26,905 nt of DNA, taken from assembly GCA_900550365.1 (NCBI GenBank), contig URRR01000034.1, positions 1 through 26,905 of the forward strand, read 5' to 3'. Positions 8,233-15,166 of the stretch are shown here, in pieces. The DNA comes from an uncultured Prevotella sp. (GTDB lineage: Bacteria > Bacteroidota > Bacteroidia > Bacteroidales > Bacteroidaceae). The notes under the pieces are model-generated. The model had not been told where the DNA came from. It did not search any database and was given only the letters and a program-made list of their open reading frames with translations. The first letter of the stretch is position 1, and the number at the start of each line of letters is the position of its first letter. Both the position numbers and the translations under genes were made by a program.

Positions 8233-10119
8233 TTACATTTTAAGTTTATAAACTTTTATCTGTGTGAAAGCAGACTGGCCGTTCTCTGAATAGAATCTGA
8301 TTGAGTCATAAGGCTTTGTCGGGAATACCAGGTTTGTCATGGCAATGCGTCCGCCGTCAACAAAAAGCTCTACGGAACATTTGTCGACAAAGATGTCAAC
8401 GTGATATGTCTTGCCCTCACAGAGATTCAGCGGGGCCCATGTACCGAGGGCAAAGTCGTTCTTATAATTTACAGCGTTAGCCATGCGCATCGGCTGTCCG
8501 CCCTTGCTTATTCTTTCAGCATCGGCTTTTTTCTCAATGTCGTGAGGCTCTGCCAGCTTGCCGAAGTCAGTAAGTCCGCTTTCAGTACGGTCCATGACAA
8601 CGCGCATCTGCTTAAGGTCAAGGTAAATCTGAGTTTTCTCGTTCTTGTCGTTGTATATCTCTATACCGGCTTTACCGTCAGCAGCCGGGGTAACGTCAAA
8701 CTCTATCTCAAAAGCTCCGCCGGAACCTGACGCAGCTGTCGTGTTATCAACGCTGCCACTGGTCTTGAAATCTTCAATGACATTTGTTTCTCCTCTTATG
8801 CTTCTTACTTCAGGAGCTACATTTGCCGCTACGTAATAACGGCCGTCTTTAGTATAGAGCGAAAGCTCGCGCGGCAAGGCGTTGGCTCCTCTGTATTGCT
8901 TTATAGGTGTTACGTTTGCGTACTGCCAGTTGCTCATCCAAGGCAATGCGATAACGCGGTCGCCGGTGTTTGAGAAACATACTGTAGCATAATGGTCCTT
9001 GCCATAGTCGAGCCATTTCGGTACGTATGGGTCATCAATACACGTAAACTCTTTTCCGTCAAAGTCTCCTACGAAATACTCAGTTGCGCTGCCGCCGAAC
9101 AGACAGCCGGGATTCACGTTCATCAGCATGACATATTTCATGTTGTCTTTATCACCGTTGACCGGCAGCCGCACGAAGTCGGGACACTCATACTGGCACG
9201 GCTGCATGCCGTAGCCACGTCCGAAACCGCTGATGTAAGTCCATTTCTTAAGGTCGTCAGACTTATAGAAGCGCATTTCCTTGTCGGCCGAGACTATCAT
9301 GTACCAGGCCTTGGCAGGCTCATACCAGAACACCTTAGGGTCGCGGAAGTCTTTAATCCCGTCAAAAGGTCTGAGCACGGGGTTGCCCTCATATTTTGTA
9401 AAGGTACGGCCGTTGTCTGTGCTGTAGGCCATGCACTGTATCTGTCCGTTCTTGTCGCTGGCTGATGTGTAGAGAGCGATTATCGCGCCATTGCCGTATC
9501 CTGCCGTATTGGCGTAATCAACAACGGAGCTGCCTGAGAATATATGCCCCAAAGTGTCGCGCGCAATGGCGGGCTGAAGTTCTTTCCAGTGCATCAGGTC
9601 AGTGCTTATGGCATGTCCCCAGTGCATGTTTCCCCACTTAGAGCCATAGGGATTATATTGGAAGTAAAGGTGGTATTCGCCGTCCTTATAAACCATTCCG
9701 TTGGCGTCATTCATCCATCCGTAAGACGGTGTGTGGTGATATATCGGGCGGTAATAGTCAGTGTTCTCAACGTTCCACGTGTCCGTCATCTGCAGCGACT
9801 TCAAGGCAAGTGCGTCAGGAGCGACATTAAGAATTTTCACGGTTGCGCTGTTGCCGTTGCCAAGTGCGAAAGGCACGCAGTAGTCAGTTTTCTTATCTGC
9901 AAGCCTGATGTCCATCCAGGTGTCAGCCGGTGAGCCGGTTGAAAGCAGCACATGAGCCTCGTCACGGCTTTCCTCTATCGGCAGAATAAGGTATTTCTTC
10001 GGATTGTTGATTTTTACTATTGTCGTATCTCCGTTACGGCTCACATCTATGTCTTGCGCAGTAGCTGCCGATGTGAGAAGAAGGCATGTTGCAGCTAAGG
10101 CTATTGTCAGTTTTTTCAT
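8233..10119 (-). CDS. GH32 beta-fructosidase (levanase/inulinase/sucrase type), secreted
   Basis: A 628-residue protein with a signal peptide (MKKLTIALAATCLLLTSAATA). A roughly 90-residue N-terminal domain precedes the five-bladed propeller, as in several Bacteroidetes GH32 enzymes. Catalytic motifs are complete: WMNDANG near residue 134 (nucleophile Asp), FRDPKVFW near 260 (RDP transition-state Asp) and YECPDF near 311 (acid/base Glu). A C-terminal beta-sandwich follows, with the typical ending region VELFVDGG. It hydrolyses beta-fructosidic bonds in fructans, sucrose or raffinose; exo versus endo action cannot be read from sequence. It sits between the TonB-receptor-like gene (132 bases upstream) and the GH36 gene (12 bases downstream). 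Confidence 0.93.
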   Translation of the reverse strand: MKKLTIALAATCLLLTSAATAQDIDVSRNGDTTIVKINNPKKYLILPIEESRDEAHVLLSTGSPADTWMDIRLADKKTDYCVPFALGNGNSATVKILNVAPDALALKSLQMTDTWNVENTDYYRPIYHHTPSYGWMNDANGMVYKDGEYHLYFQYNPYGSKWGNMHWGHAISTDLMHWKELQPAIARDTLGHIFSGSSVVDYANTAGYGNGAIIALYTSASDKNGQIQCMAYSTDNGRTFTKYEGNPVLRPFDGIKDFRDPKVFWYEPAKAWYMIVSADKEMRFYKSDDLKKWTYISGFGRGYGMQPCQYECPDFVRLPVNGDKDNMKYVMLMNVNPGCLFGGSATEYFVGDFDGKEFTCIDDPYVPKWLDYGKDHYATVCFSNTGDRVIALPWMSNWQYANVTPIKQYRGANALPRELSLYTKDGRYYVAANVAPEVRSIRGETNVIEDFKTSGSVDNTTAASGSGGAFEIEFDVTPAADGKAGIEIYNDKNEKTQIYLDLKQMRVVMDRTESGLTDFGKLAEPHDIEKKADAERISKGGQPMRMANAVNYKNDFALGTWAPLNLCEGKTYHVDIFVDKCSVELFVDGGRIAMTNLVFPTKPYDSIRFYSENGQSAFTQIKVYKLKM

Positions 10120-10191
10120 ATTGTTTAAAATAAATCAGGACCGGTTTCTGTAAGCCCCGTTTCATTATCAGGTAAATATTTTCAGTTTTGT

Positions 10192-10227
10192 TCCGGCACC
10201 AATGGCAGAATATCCACTGGTGCCGGA
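10192..10227. other. Stem-loop between the receptor-like gene and the GH32 gene
   Basis: TCCGGCACCA at 10192-10201 pairs perfectly with 10218-10227, with three further inner pairs possible around an 8-base loop. On the minus strand it lies just after the receptor-like stop (10252) and before the GH32 start (10119). No T-run follows it in that direction, so it is more likely an mRNA processing or stability element that sets unequal expression within the operon than a full terminator. Confidence 0.5.
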
Positions 10228-10251
10228 GTCCCGTTTTATTCCAGTCTAAGG

Positions 10252-12561
10252 TCAGAATTGTAATGATGCCGAGAACTCAACGGTGAAAGGACGCAGATAA
10301 CTGCCTGTCATCAGATGGCCGGCATACTGTTTTGCCTCGTCTTTGGTGATAAGCTCGGCTCCGGCAATACTTCCCTTTGCGCCTGTCTGGTTGAGGAAGT
10401 TGACCACAGTACATCCAAGCGACAGCTTTTTGTTAACCTGCCAGTTTACCCCGCCGAAGGTCTCCCAATGGCCGTTGAAATAGTAAGCCTCGTTAATGTT
10501 TGCGTAAGTCTTGCTGAAATAGCGGAAGCTTGTCCATATCTTGAGGTCCTTGGTTATCATGTAGCTCGGGTCAATTTCTATGAGTATCTGAGGAATTTCT
10601 GCCACAATATTGCCCGTAGCGTTAATTGAGCCTACCGTACCGTCAGAGAACGTTACAGAAGTCTCATACTTCTTGTAAGTCGGTTTCTGGTACGTAAAGA
10701 GAAAGTGCAGGTCGAAGCCTTTAAACGGATGGGCTACTACATCGGTTGTCCACCCAAGTGTCTGGATGTCGTATGTAAGCGGCGCTGCCATGATTTCGCT
10801 GCCGTGCTGCAGGTTCAGAGTAGAGTTGTTGTTTGTCTTCGATATGTATGAGAACAATGACGTAAGGCTAAGCCAGGAGTTGTTGTAGTAGATGCCGGCT
10901 CTTCCCAGAGGCACCGACACCTTGTCGGTGTTAGGCAGTGTTGCCGGAGCGAAATTCTCAAATCTCGGATGCTGCACGATATATGTGAAGTCTCCGGTAA
11001 GACCGAAATTATCTGTAAGTTTATACGTAACGGCTGCTGTCAGGTCATAATTCAGCCAGTCATAGTCAAGCTCGGTCGGATTTATTATCGTTCCGTCAGG
11101 AGCCGTGGCTCCAAGGTGATAGTCGGAAAAACGTCCGACGTATTCGCCGTCAGCATTCTTTACCGCGGCATTCTCGCCGTTGAGTGTCTGCCACTCGATA
11201 CGTCCGCCGTAGTAGACGTTAAGCCTCGGAGTGATGTTCCAGTCGTGGGTTATGTAAAGAGCCAGCTTGTTTTCATGCCCTTTGTAATATTCTGACGCAT
11301 TTTTATTGAAGTCATAGAAGTAATAGTCATGCTTGTTGGTGTCATAAAGCCTTACGGCAAAGCCTCCGTCGGAAGGCACGCTCTGGTCGTACATTGTAGT
11401 GTTCGAGGCGTAGTCTATTTTGTAATACCACTCGTTAAGTCCGATGCGCAACGTAGAATTTCTGAATTTCTTTGAGAGTTCAGACGTGAGCATTATCTCG
11501 TCAATGTCTCCGCCGTTCAGACAAGACATTCTGGTCTGGACATATTCGCCTGTATATGGAACAGTCTTACCGTCAATTCCCTGATAAACATAATTGTAGG
11601 AATTGTCTCCGCTGACATTTATCAATGACATGGGCGACTGATATACCAGTGCGCCATGGGCGTTGTCGTAACGCCCGATAACCTTCCATGTCAGTCCGTT
11701 GTCCCACTTGTATGTGTTCATGAGGGTTATCTCACTTGAATGGTTCTCCGAGGCGTCATACAAGGTTGTCTGCTTCAGTTCTCCTGTGCGGATGTCACGG
11801 TAGACAATGTTGTTGTCGGTCGGCAGATAAGATGTTGTTCCGAGCTTGAAGTCGCCATACTCTTTAACGCTTCCGTCGCCCACATATATAAAAGGTGCTG
11901 ACTGTGTGGCAAATGTATAAACGGGGTGGCTGTTGGAATAATGGTAAATTGCGGTAAACTCACCACGGTCATTGTTGTAACGTTTTGTCAGTGCAGCCTT
12001 GTATATTTGGGTGCGGTCCTGAAAAGGTGTCAGTTTAATGTCGAATGTTCCCGGGTCAAAATCCTGATATATGTTTGCGCTGTAATACCAGCCGTGCCCC
12101 ATTGAGCCGTTCAGGTTCAATGAGAACTCCTGCAGTCCGAAGTGGTTTGACTTGTAATCAAGTTTCCCGTGAAAGCCCTCCTGTCCGAGTTGCGTGAAAG
12201 AGTTTACAGCATAACCAATATTGCCTGTTGTAATCGCCGTTTCAGATATTTTCAGAAGCCCGACATGACTTAAACTTGCGTCTGAGCGCCAGTTTGAGTT
12301 CACCGAATGCGGATTGGTGGCATAAGTAACGGGCAAACCGTTTTCCAGCACGTTAACGTCTGCCGACGGCAAACCAATCTGTATCTCACGCGGTCCGTTC
12401 GCGCTCGATGCGTTAAGCATCACATTGCGGTTGCCTTCCTCTTTTGAGGAACCTTCGTTGTTGTTTTTGTTGTTGTCTGTCTGTGCTTGCGCAGACGTGA
12501 ATGCAAACAACGGCAGCAGTGTAACTGCACGTAAAAAATGTTGCGATTTAAAAACAAACAT
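10252..12561 (-). CDS. TonB-dependent-receptor-like outer-membrane beta-barrel protein
   Basis: A 769-residue protein with a signal peptide ending near residue 27 (Ala-Gln-Ala-Gln). An Asn/Glu/Lys-rich linker follows, then a plug-like segment (residues ~45-110, including PREIQIGLPSADVNVLENG), then a long alternating beta-barrel. It ends in a C-terminal Phe (SLQF) as expected for BAM-inserted barrels. It is shorter than SusC proteins (about 1000 residues), lacks the carboxypeptidase-like N-terminal extension, and no SusD partner is encoded nearby. By position it should import the oligosaccharide, or its products, handled by the GH32 and GH36 enzymes. The lack of a readable TonB box means TonB dependence is inferred, not shown. 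Confidence 0.75.
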   Translation of the reverse strand: MFVFKSQHFLRAVTLLPLFAFTSAQAQTDNNKNNNEGSSKEEGNRNVMLNASSANGPREIQIGLPSADVNVLENGLPVTYATNPHSVNSNWRSDASLSHVGLLKISETAITTGNIGYAVNSFTQLGQEGFHGKLDYKSNHFGLQEFSLNLNGSMGHGWYYSANIYQDFDPGTFDIKLTPFQDRTQIYKAALTKRYNNDRGEFTAIYHYSNSHPVYTFATQSAPFIYVGDGSVKEYGDFKLGTTSYLPTDNNIVYRDIRTGELKQTTLYDASENHSSEITLMNTYKWDNGLTWKVIGRYDNAHGALVYQSPMSLINVSGDNSYNYVYQGIDGKTVPYTGEYVQTRMSCLNGGDIDEIMLTSELSKKFRNSTLRIGLNEWYYKIDYASNTTMYDQSVPSDGGFAVRLYDTNKHDYYFYDFNKNASEYYKGHENKLALYITHDWNITPRLNVYYGGRIEWQTLNGENAAVKNADGEYVGRFSDYHLGATAPDGTIINPTELDYDWLNYDLTAAVTYKLTDNFGLTGDFTYIVQHPRFENFAPATLPNTDKVSVPLGRAGIYYNNSWLSLTSLFSYISKTNNNSTLNLQHGSEIMAAPLTYDIQTLGWTTDVVAHPFKGFDLHFLFTYQKPTYKKYETSVTFSDGTVGSINATGNIVAEIPQILIEIDPSYMITKDLKIWTSFRYFSKTYANINEAYYFNGHWETFGGVNWQVNKKLSLGCTVVNFLNQTGAKGSIAGAELITKDEAKQYAGHLMTGSYLRPFTVEFSASLQF

Positions 12562-12959
12562 AAACTGTTAAATTTAAAATTGGAAACATGATTTATTGTT
12601 CACTTATATTGAACAAATTGCCCACAAAGTTAGATAAATTATTCAATAATAGCATAAATTAAAGAATAAAAATTAAAAATAATGGTAACAATCTTTATAA
12701 GCCCTTAAACAGACAATTTTACAAACACTTGAAAAGGAGTAAATCTTTGCATATTCTTAATGAATATGTAAAACTTATTTCATAAATCAGCAAGACACAC
12801 CTTCCTTAATCTATTTGTCAAACGACAAATAAGCTATCACTGAGATTCGTAGATATTCACTCTTCAAAAATGCGGAACTCAAACCTTTTGTTTTCGCATG
12901 AAAAGAAAACGCAAAATCACTTACCCGGTGTTCGCAAAATAGATTTAAAGCAAAAGACT
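12562..12959. other. Divergent intergenic region with palindromes
   Basis: About 400 AT-rich bases lie between the receptor-like gene (minus) and the recombinase remnant (plus). I see no gene. The stretch contains an inverted repeat TTGTTCA/TGAACAA at 12596-12602 and 12610-12616, in the receptor-gene leader. A palindrome CATATTC-5-GAATATG lies at 12750-12768, and a perfect 8-base hairpin TATTTGTC-aaac-GACAAATA at 12812-12831. The palindromes could be operators or recombinase-related sites; none can be assigned. Confidence 0.55.
12625..12632 (-). promoter_or_regulatory. Candidate -7 box for the receptor-GH32-GH36 operon
   Basis: The minus strand reads TAACTTTG, a full match to TAnnTTTG, 63 bases upstream of the receptor-like start. 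The -33 region is AT-rich without a clear TTTG. The inverted repeat at 12596-12616 would lie in the mRNA leader or overlap a regulator site. Confidence 0.45.
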
Positions 12960-13670
12960 ATGAAGGCATATAAAACTTCCATTAACTGTAATCGTGTCGG
13001 TGTTTGTTCAATCACGCTTATGCTTGACAAGCGCACCAATAAAGAAACGGATGAATATCCTATGGCCGTCTGCTTTACAATTAACAGGAAACGCTATTAT
13101 TATAAATTAGTTGAAATGCCTTTTCAAACCGAAAAGCATTTCAATAGCGTGTGCAGTGTTACGAGTTCACGCAGTTCGCTGATGAACGAATTTAAAGAAT
13201 GGCAGAAAATTCTTGAAAGTTACAGGGACAAGGTTTTAAAATTAAGCAAATCACATGAATTGAGCCTTGACTTGATTAAGACAATGCTGTCGGGTGCAGA
13301 ATATAAAGATGAAGTTATAAGACGAAAATTGACTGTTCAGGAAAATTCAAACATCAAAGACCGGGTTATCCACGTTTGTAAGGATGTATTGAAATGGGAC
13401 AAAGAACCGTCAGGTACATGGGCGCGACATTCTTTCGCCACCAACCTTAAACATCTTGGAGTGGAGGAATTGTACATTTCTGAAAGCATGGGGCACTCAC
13501 AAGGCAACAATGTTACAAGCGGCTACCAAGACATGTATCCGCTTGAAACAAGATTCAAATACAATTCCAAGCTGCTGAATGTTCACGAAGAAGATAATAT
13601 TGACGTAGACAATATGTCGCCGGAACAGATGAAGGCGCTGCTAAAGAAAATGTTAGGGCAAACCAAGTGA
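12960..13670 (+). pseudogene. Tyrosine recombinase with internal deletion
   Basis: The frame is open for 236 codons from the ATG at 12960 (MKAYKTSINCNRVGV), a typical arm-binding N-terminus of Bacteroidetes integrases; an upstream in-frame ATG at 12870 adds an unrelated-looking 30 residues. Residues ~1-125 match the N-terminal and part of the core-binding domain. The protein then jumps to the end of the catalytic domain: TWARHSFATNL (second Arg), ISESMGHS and SGYQD (nucleophile Tyr). The box I Arg, the beta-sheet Lys and roughly 150-170 residues between are missing compared with the usual ~400. The deletion is in frame, near 13310-13340. It cannot catalyse recombination as it stands; it may still bind DNA. 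An alternative is a rare short recombinase form, which I think less likely. Confidence 0.7.
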
Positions 13671-13688
13671 TAAACGAATTACATTTTA

Positions 13689-13696
13689 TATCTTTG
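13689..13696 (+). promoter_or_regulatory. Candidate -7 box upstream of the AlbA-like remnant
   Basis: TATCTTTG matches TAnnTTTG and lies 29 bases before the ATG at 13726. No clear -33 element is present. The same octamer occurs at 14812-14819 before the small ORF. Confidence 0.4.
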
Positions 13697-13725
13697 TACA
13701 TTGAAATCCAATTATAAAGACCGTT

Positions 13726-13867
13726 ATGACCAAGCAGGAAATTTCCGAATACATACGAATCCAGTACCCTCGTGAAAATGAATAAGATTGACTACCTCTT
13801 GAAGAGGTTAAAGGAAAACGGCAAGATTGAGTTTAACAAGGAACGGCTGTGGGAGTTGGCTGAATAA
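13726..13867 (+). pseudogene. Residue of an AlbA_2/Schlafen-type DNA-binding (ATP-binding) protein gene
   Basis: The first frame gives MTKQEISEYIRIQYPRENE then a stop. From memory this matches the start of AlbA_2 (divergent AAA_4) family proteins, which continue with a CxWKEFKNLK-like segment. One base out of register, beginning inside the same codons at 13778, the DNA encodes NKIDYLLKRLKENGKIEF and ends WELAE, which looks like the winged-helix tail of the same family. The central 300 or more residues are absent. I read this as a gene reduced to its two ends by a single internal deletion. Neither piece is long enough to function. The family call is from memory and moderate. Confidence 0.5.
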
Positions 13868-13911
13868 TTCCGCAAATTTTCCGCGAGTTTTCCGTGAGAA
13901 TTCCGTGACTT
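13868..13911 (+). repeat. Iteron-like array: four 11-base units with core TTCCG
   Basis: Four consecutive 11-base units start at 13868, 13879, 13890 and 13901. Each begins TTCCGC or TTCCGT, followed by (G/A)A. The period is close to one DNA helical turn, so the cores would face the same side. The array starts right after the AlbA-like tail stop and ends 32 bases before the start of the membrane protein gene. A related array lies in inverted orientation at 14687-14748. Confidence 0.75.
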
Positions 13912-13943
13912 TTTAACGCTCGGAGGTAAAATAAAAGACAACA

Positions 13944-14615
13944 ATGAAATTAAACGACAAAAGTTTCAAAGTCTTCATATACTCAGGTTTGGGTGTTTCT
14001 GTCCCGATTTTAGCCGTCGGGACAGCCATGCTGTTGTCAGGTTATCGCATCTCTACCGAAGCTAAATTCTGGCTTTGGATAGTTGTCGTATTATCTGCCA
14101 TCGTAATGGTGTTTTCTCTCATAAGGTTGTTGTGCGATTTTATTCCTGTGGAGAAAATATCAAGACGGTTGCGGAAGAAAGAAGTTTCGGCGTCTGATAT
14201 TTCCACGAAAGAAAATAATATTCCATCAGACGTACAAGAGCTTGGGCAAACAGAAGGATATTCAGACCACCGCAGTGCTATGAAAGCCTACTTCATCAGG
14301 CAGTACGTAAACAAAGCGTATGTTGACGAGCCCGTGTTTGAAACATACGAAGAACTGTTCAAGGAAAACAGCGGCGACAAGAATGTTGTCCTTGCCTTTT
14401 ATTGCGGTGCCGACACGAACATGAACTGGCTGATTTCAATTCCCTCTTATGTTGAAGCCGTCAGGATATTCGGAGAGAATGTCGTAGGAAGCAAAAACAA
14501 TTACAGTGTGCAGAAAAGCAACCTGACAAAAGAAGAGCCTTACGATAAGAGGCTGGCGGAAATAAGAACGATGAAACAGCTCATGAAGAAAATCATGGCA
14601 GACAAGAAAAAGTAA
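13944..14615 (+). CDS. Unrecognised membrane-anchored protein, 223 residues
   Basis: I do not recognise this family. Two transmembrane helices are visible (residues ~10-32, FIYSGLGVSVPILAVGTAML; and ~40-65, FWLWIVVVLSAIVMVFSLI). A basic stretch follows (SRRLRKKE near 74), suggesting that the rest faces the cytoplasm. Residues ~75-105 are a polar linker. Residues ~105-200 look like a compact alpha/beta domain (DHRSAMKAYFIRQYVN and NVVLAFYCGADTNMNW). The tail is Lys-rich (MKQLMKKIMADKKK). An intrinsic terminator follows at 14645-14686, so this is a single-gene unit. It is flanked by the two TTCCGC/GCGGAA iteron arrays and lies between two recombinase genes, which suggests cargo of a mobile element. 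The start has CGGAGG about 17 bases upstream, not at ideal spacing. Confidence 0.75.
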   Translation: MKLNDKSFKVFIYSGLGVSVPILAVGTAMLLSGYRISTEAKFWLWIVVVLSAIVMVFSLIRLLCDFIPVEKISRRLRKKEVSASDISTKENNIPSDVQELGQTEGYSDHRSAMKAYFIRQYVNKAYVDEPVFETYEELFKENSGDKNVVLAFYCGADTNMNWLISIPSYVEAVRIFGENVVGSKNNYSVQKSNLTKEEPYDKRLAEIRTMKQLMKKIMADKKK

Positions 14616-14644
14616 ACGGCTCGACACGGGTATTTATTTTGCGG

Positions 14645-14686
14645 AATCCTCCTTTGGCTTAGGCCATTGGAGGATTTTTGCTTTTT
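14645..14686 (+). terminator. Intrinsic terminator after the membrane protein gene
   Basis: AATCCTCC at 14645-14652 pairs with GGAGGATT at 14669-14676. Inside, TGGC-TTAG-GCCA forms a second short stem separated by a TT/TT bulge. The stem is followed by TTTGCTTTTT at 14677-14686. This is a textbook Rho-independent terminator for plus-strand transcription, 29 bases after the stop. Confidence 0.85.
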
Positions 14687-14748
14687 GAACAATGCGGAAC
14701 TTTGCGGAACGCCATCGAACTTTTCTTGGAACACCGCAGAACTTCATG
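14687..14748. repeat. Iteron-like array: six GAAC units at about 10-base period
   Basis: GAAC occurs at 14687, 14697, 14707, 14717, 14729 and 14739, giving spacings of 10, 10, 10, 12 and 10. Two units are preceded by GCG (GCGGAAC). Read on the minus strand, two units become TTCCGCA, the same core as the 13868-13911 array. The two arrays thus flank the membrane gene in opposite orientation. Confidence 0.7.
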
Positions 14749-14811
14749 TTACTTTATTGCAAGTACCTGTGTTTGTGGCTTTTACCGTCGATTTTATAAC
14801 GTTGGAATAAA

Positions 14812-14819
14812 TATCTTTG
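14812..14819 (+). promoter_or_regulatory. Candidate -7 box for the small ORF leader
   Basis: TATCTTTG matches the Bacteroidetes -7 box TAnnTTTG. Transcription starting near 14826 would give a leader of about 70 bases containing the 14843-14860 hairpin, then the small ORF at 14894. A -33 box is not evident. Confidence 0.45.
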
Positions 14820-14825
14820 CATTGA

Positions 14826-14860
14826 CGGCTTTGCAATGAAAGCCGCCTTTTGCAAGGCGG
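14826..14860 (+). other. Structured leader: two alternative hairpins
   Basis: CCGCCTT at 14843-14849 pairs with AAGGCGG at 14854-14860 around the loop TTGC. Just upstream, GGCTTT and AAAGCC (about 14827-14844) can form another stem around GCAATG. Because the two stems share the CC at 14843-14844, they compete, which is the geometry of an attenuator or regulated leader. No T-run directly follows the stronger stem. Confidence 0.4.
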
Positions 14861-14893
14861 AGACAATGTCTGTCAAAAGGATATTTATGAAAG

Positions 14894-15058
14894 ATGATGT
14901 ATTACAAGACAAAACACGGTAAAATGGAAGACGAACAGGCGGCGCGTGAACGCTCGTGGCAGGAAGCAAAGCAAAAAGCCGTAACGTATGAAGAATACTG
15001 TGCGGACAGGCAAAGGCGTGAAAGCGCTGTTGACATTGGAGAAAGTACGGCAGAATAA
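14894..15058 (+). CDS. Small hypothetical protein, 54 residues
   Basis: This frame starts MMYYKTKHGKMEDEQ and runs 54 codons to TAA at 15056-15058. It is highly charged and probably one long helix (Glu/Arg/Gln-rich: ERSWQEAKQKAVTYEEYCAD), with no membrane segment. A second ATG frame at 14888 stops after 11 codons. Support for being real is the upstream -7 box and hairpin leader and the coding-like composition. It lies 108 bases before the intact recombinase and could be an accessory or excision factor, but that is only position-based. I do not recognise the family. Confidence 0.5.
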   Translation: MMYYKTKHGKMEDEQAARERSWQEAKQKAVTYEEYCADRQRRESAVDIGESTAE

Positions 15059-15166
15059 CAGCAACATTTTCCGGGCCGGCAAGTTTATGTTTTCAACCGT
15101 TCTGTCTTTATACAGCCCCTTCCTTGATGGAGTTTAGTAACAAACTAAAAACATATCAACATAACC

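Noticed and set aside
10192..10227. Stem-loop as a full terminator of the receptor-like gene
   Set aside because: No T-run follows on the minus strand, and the GH32 gene lacks a clear promoter of its own, so read-through is likely.
13868..13911. Short repeats considered as a CRISPR array
   Set aside because: Units are 11 bases with no spacers, far shorter than CRISPR repeats, and no cas gene is present.
12869..14701. 11-base direct repeat AATGCGGAACT at 12869-12879 and 14691-14701 as attachment sites of a 1.8 kb element
   Set aside because: Many 11-base matches are expected by chance in a window this long, and the second copy is part of the GAAC iteron array. Kept only as a possibility.
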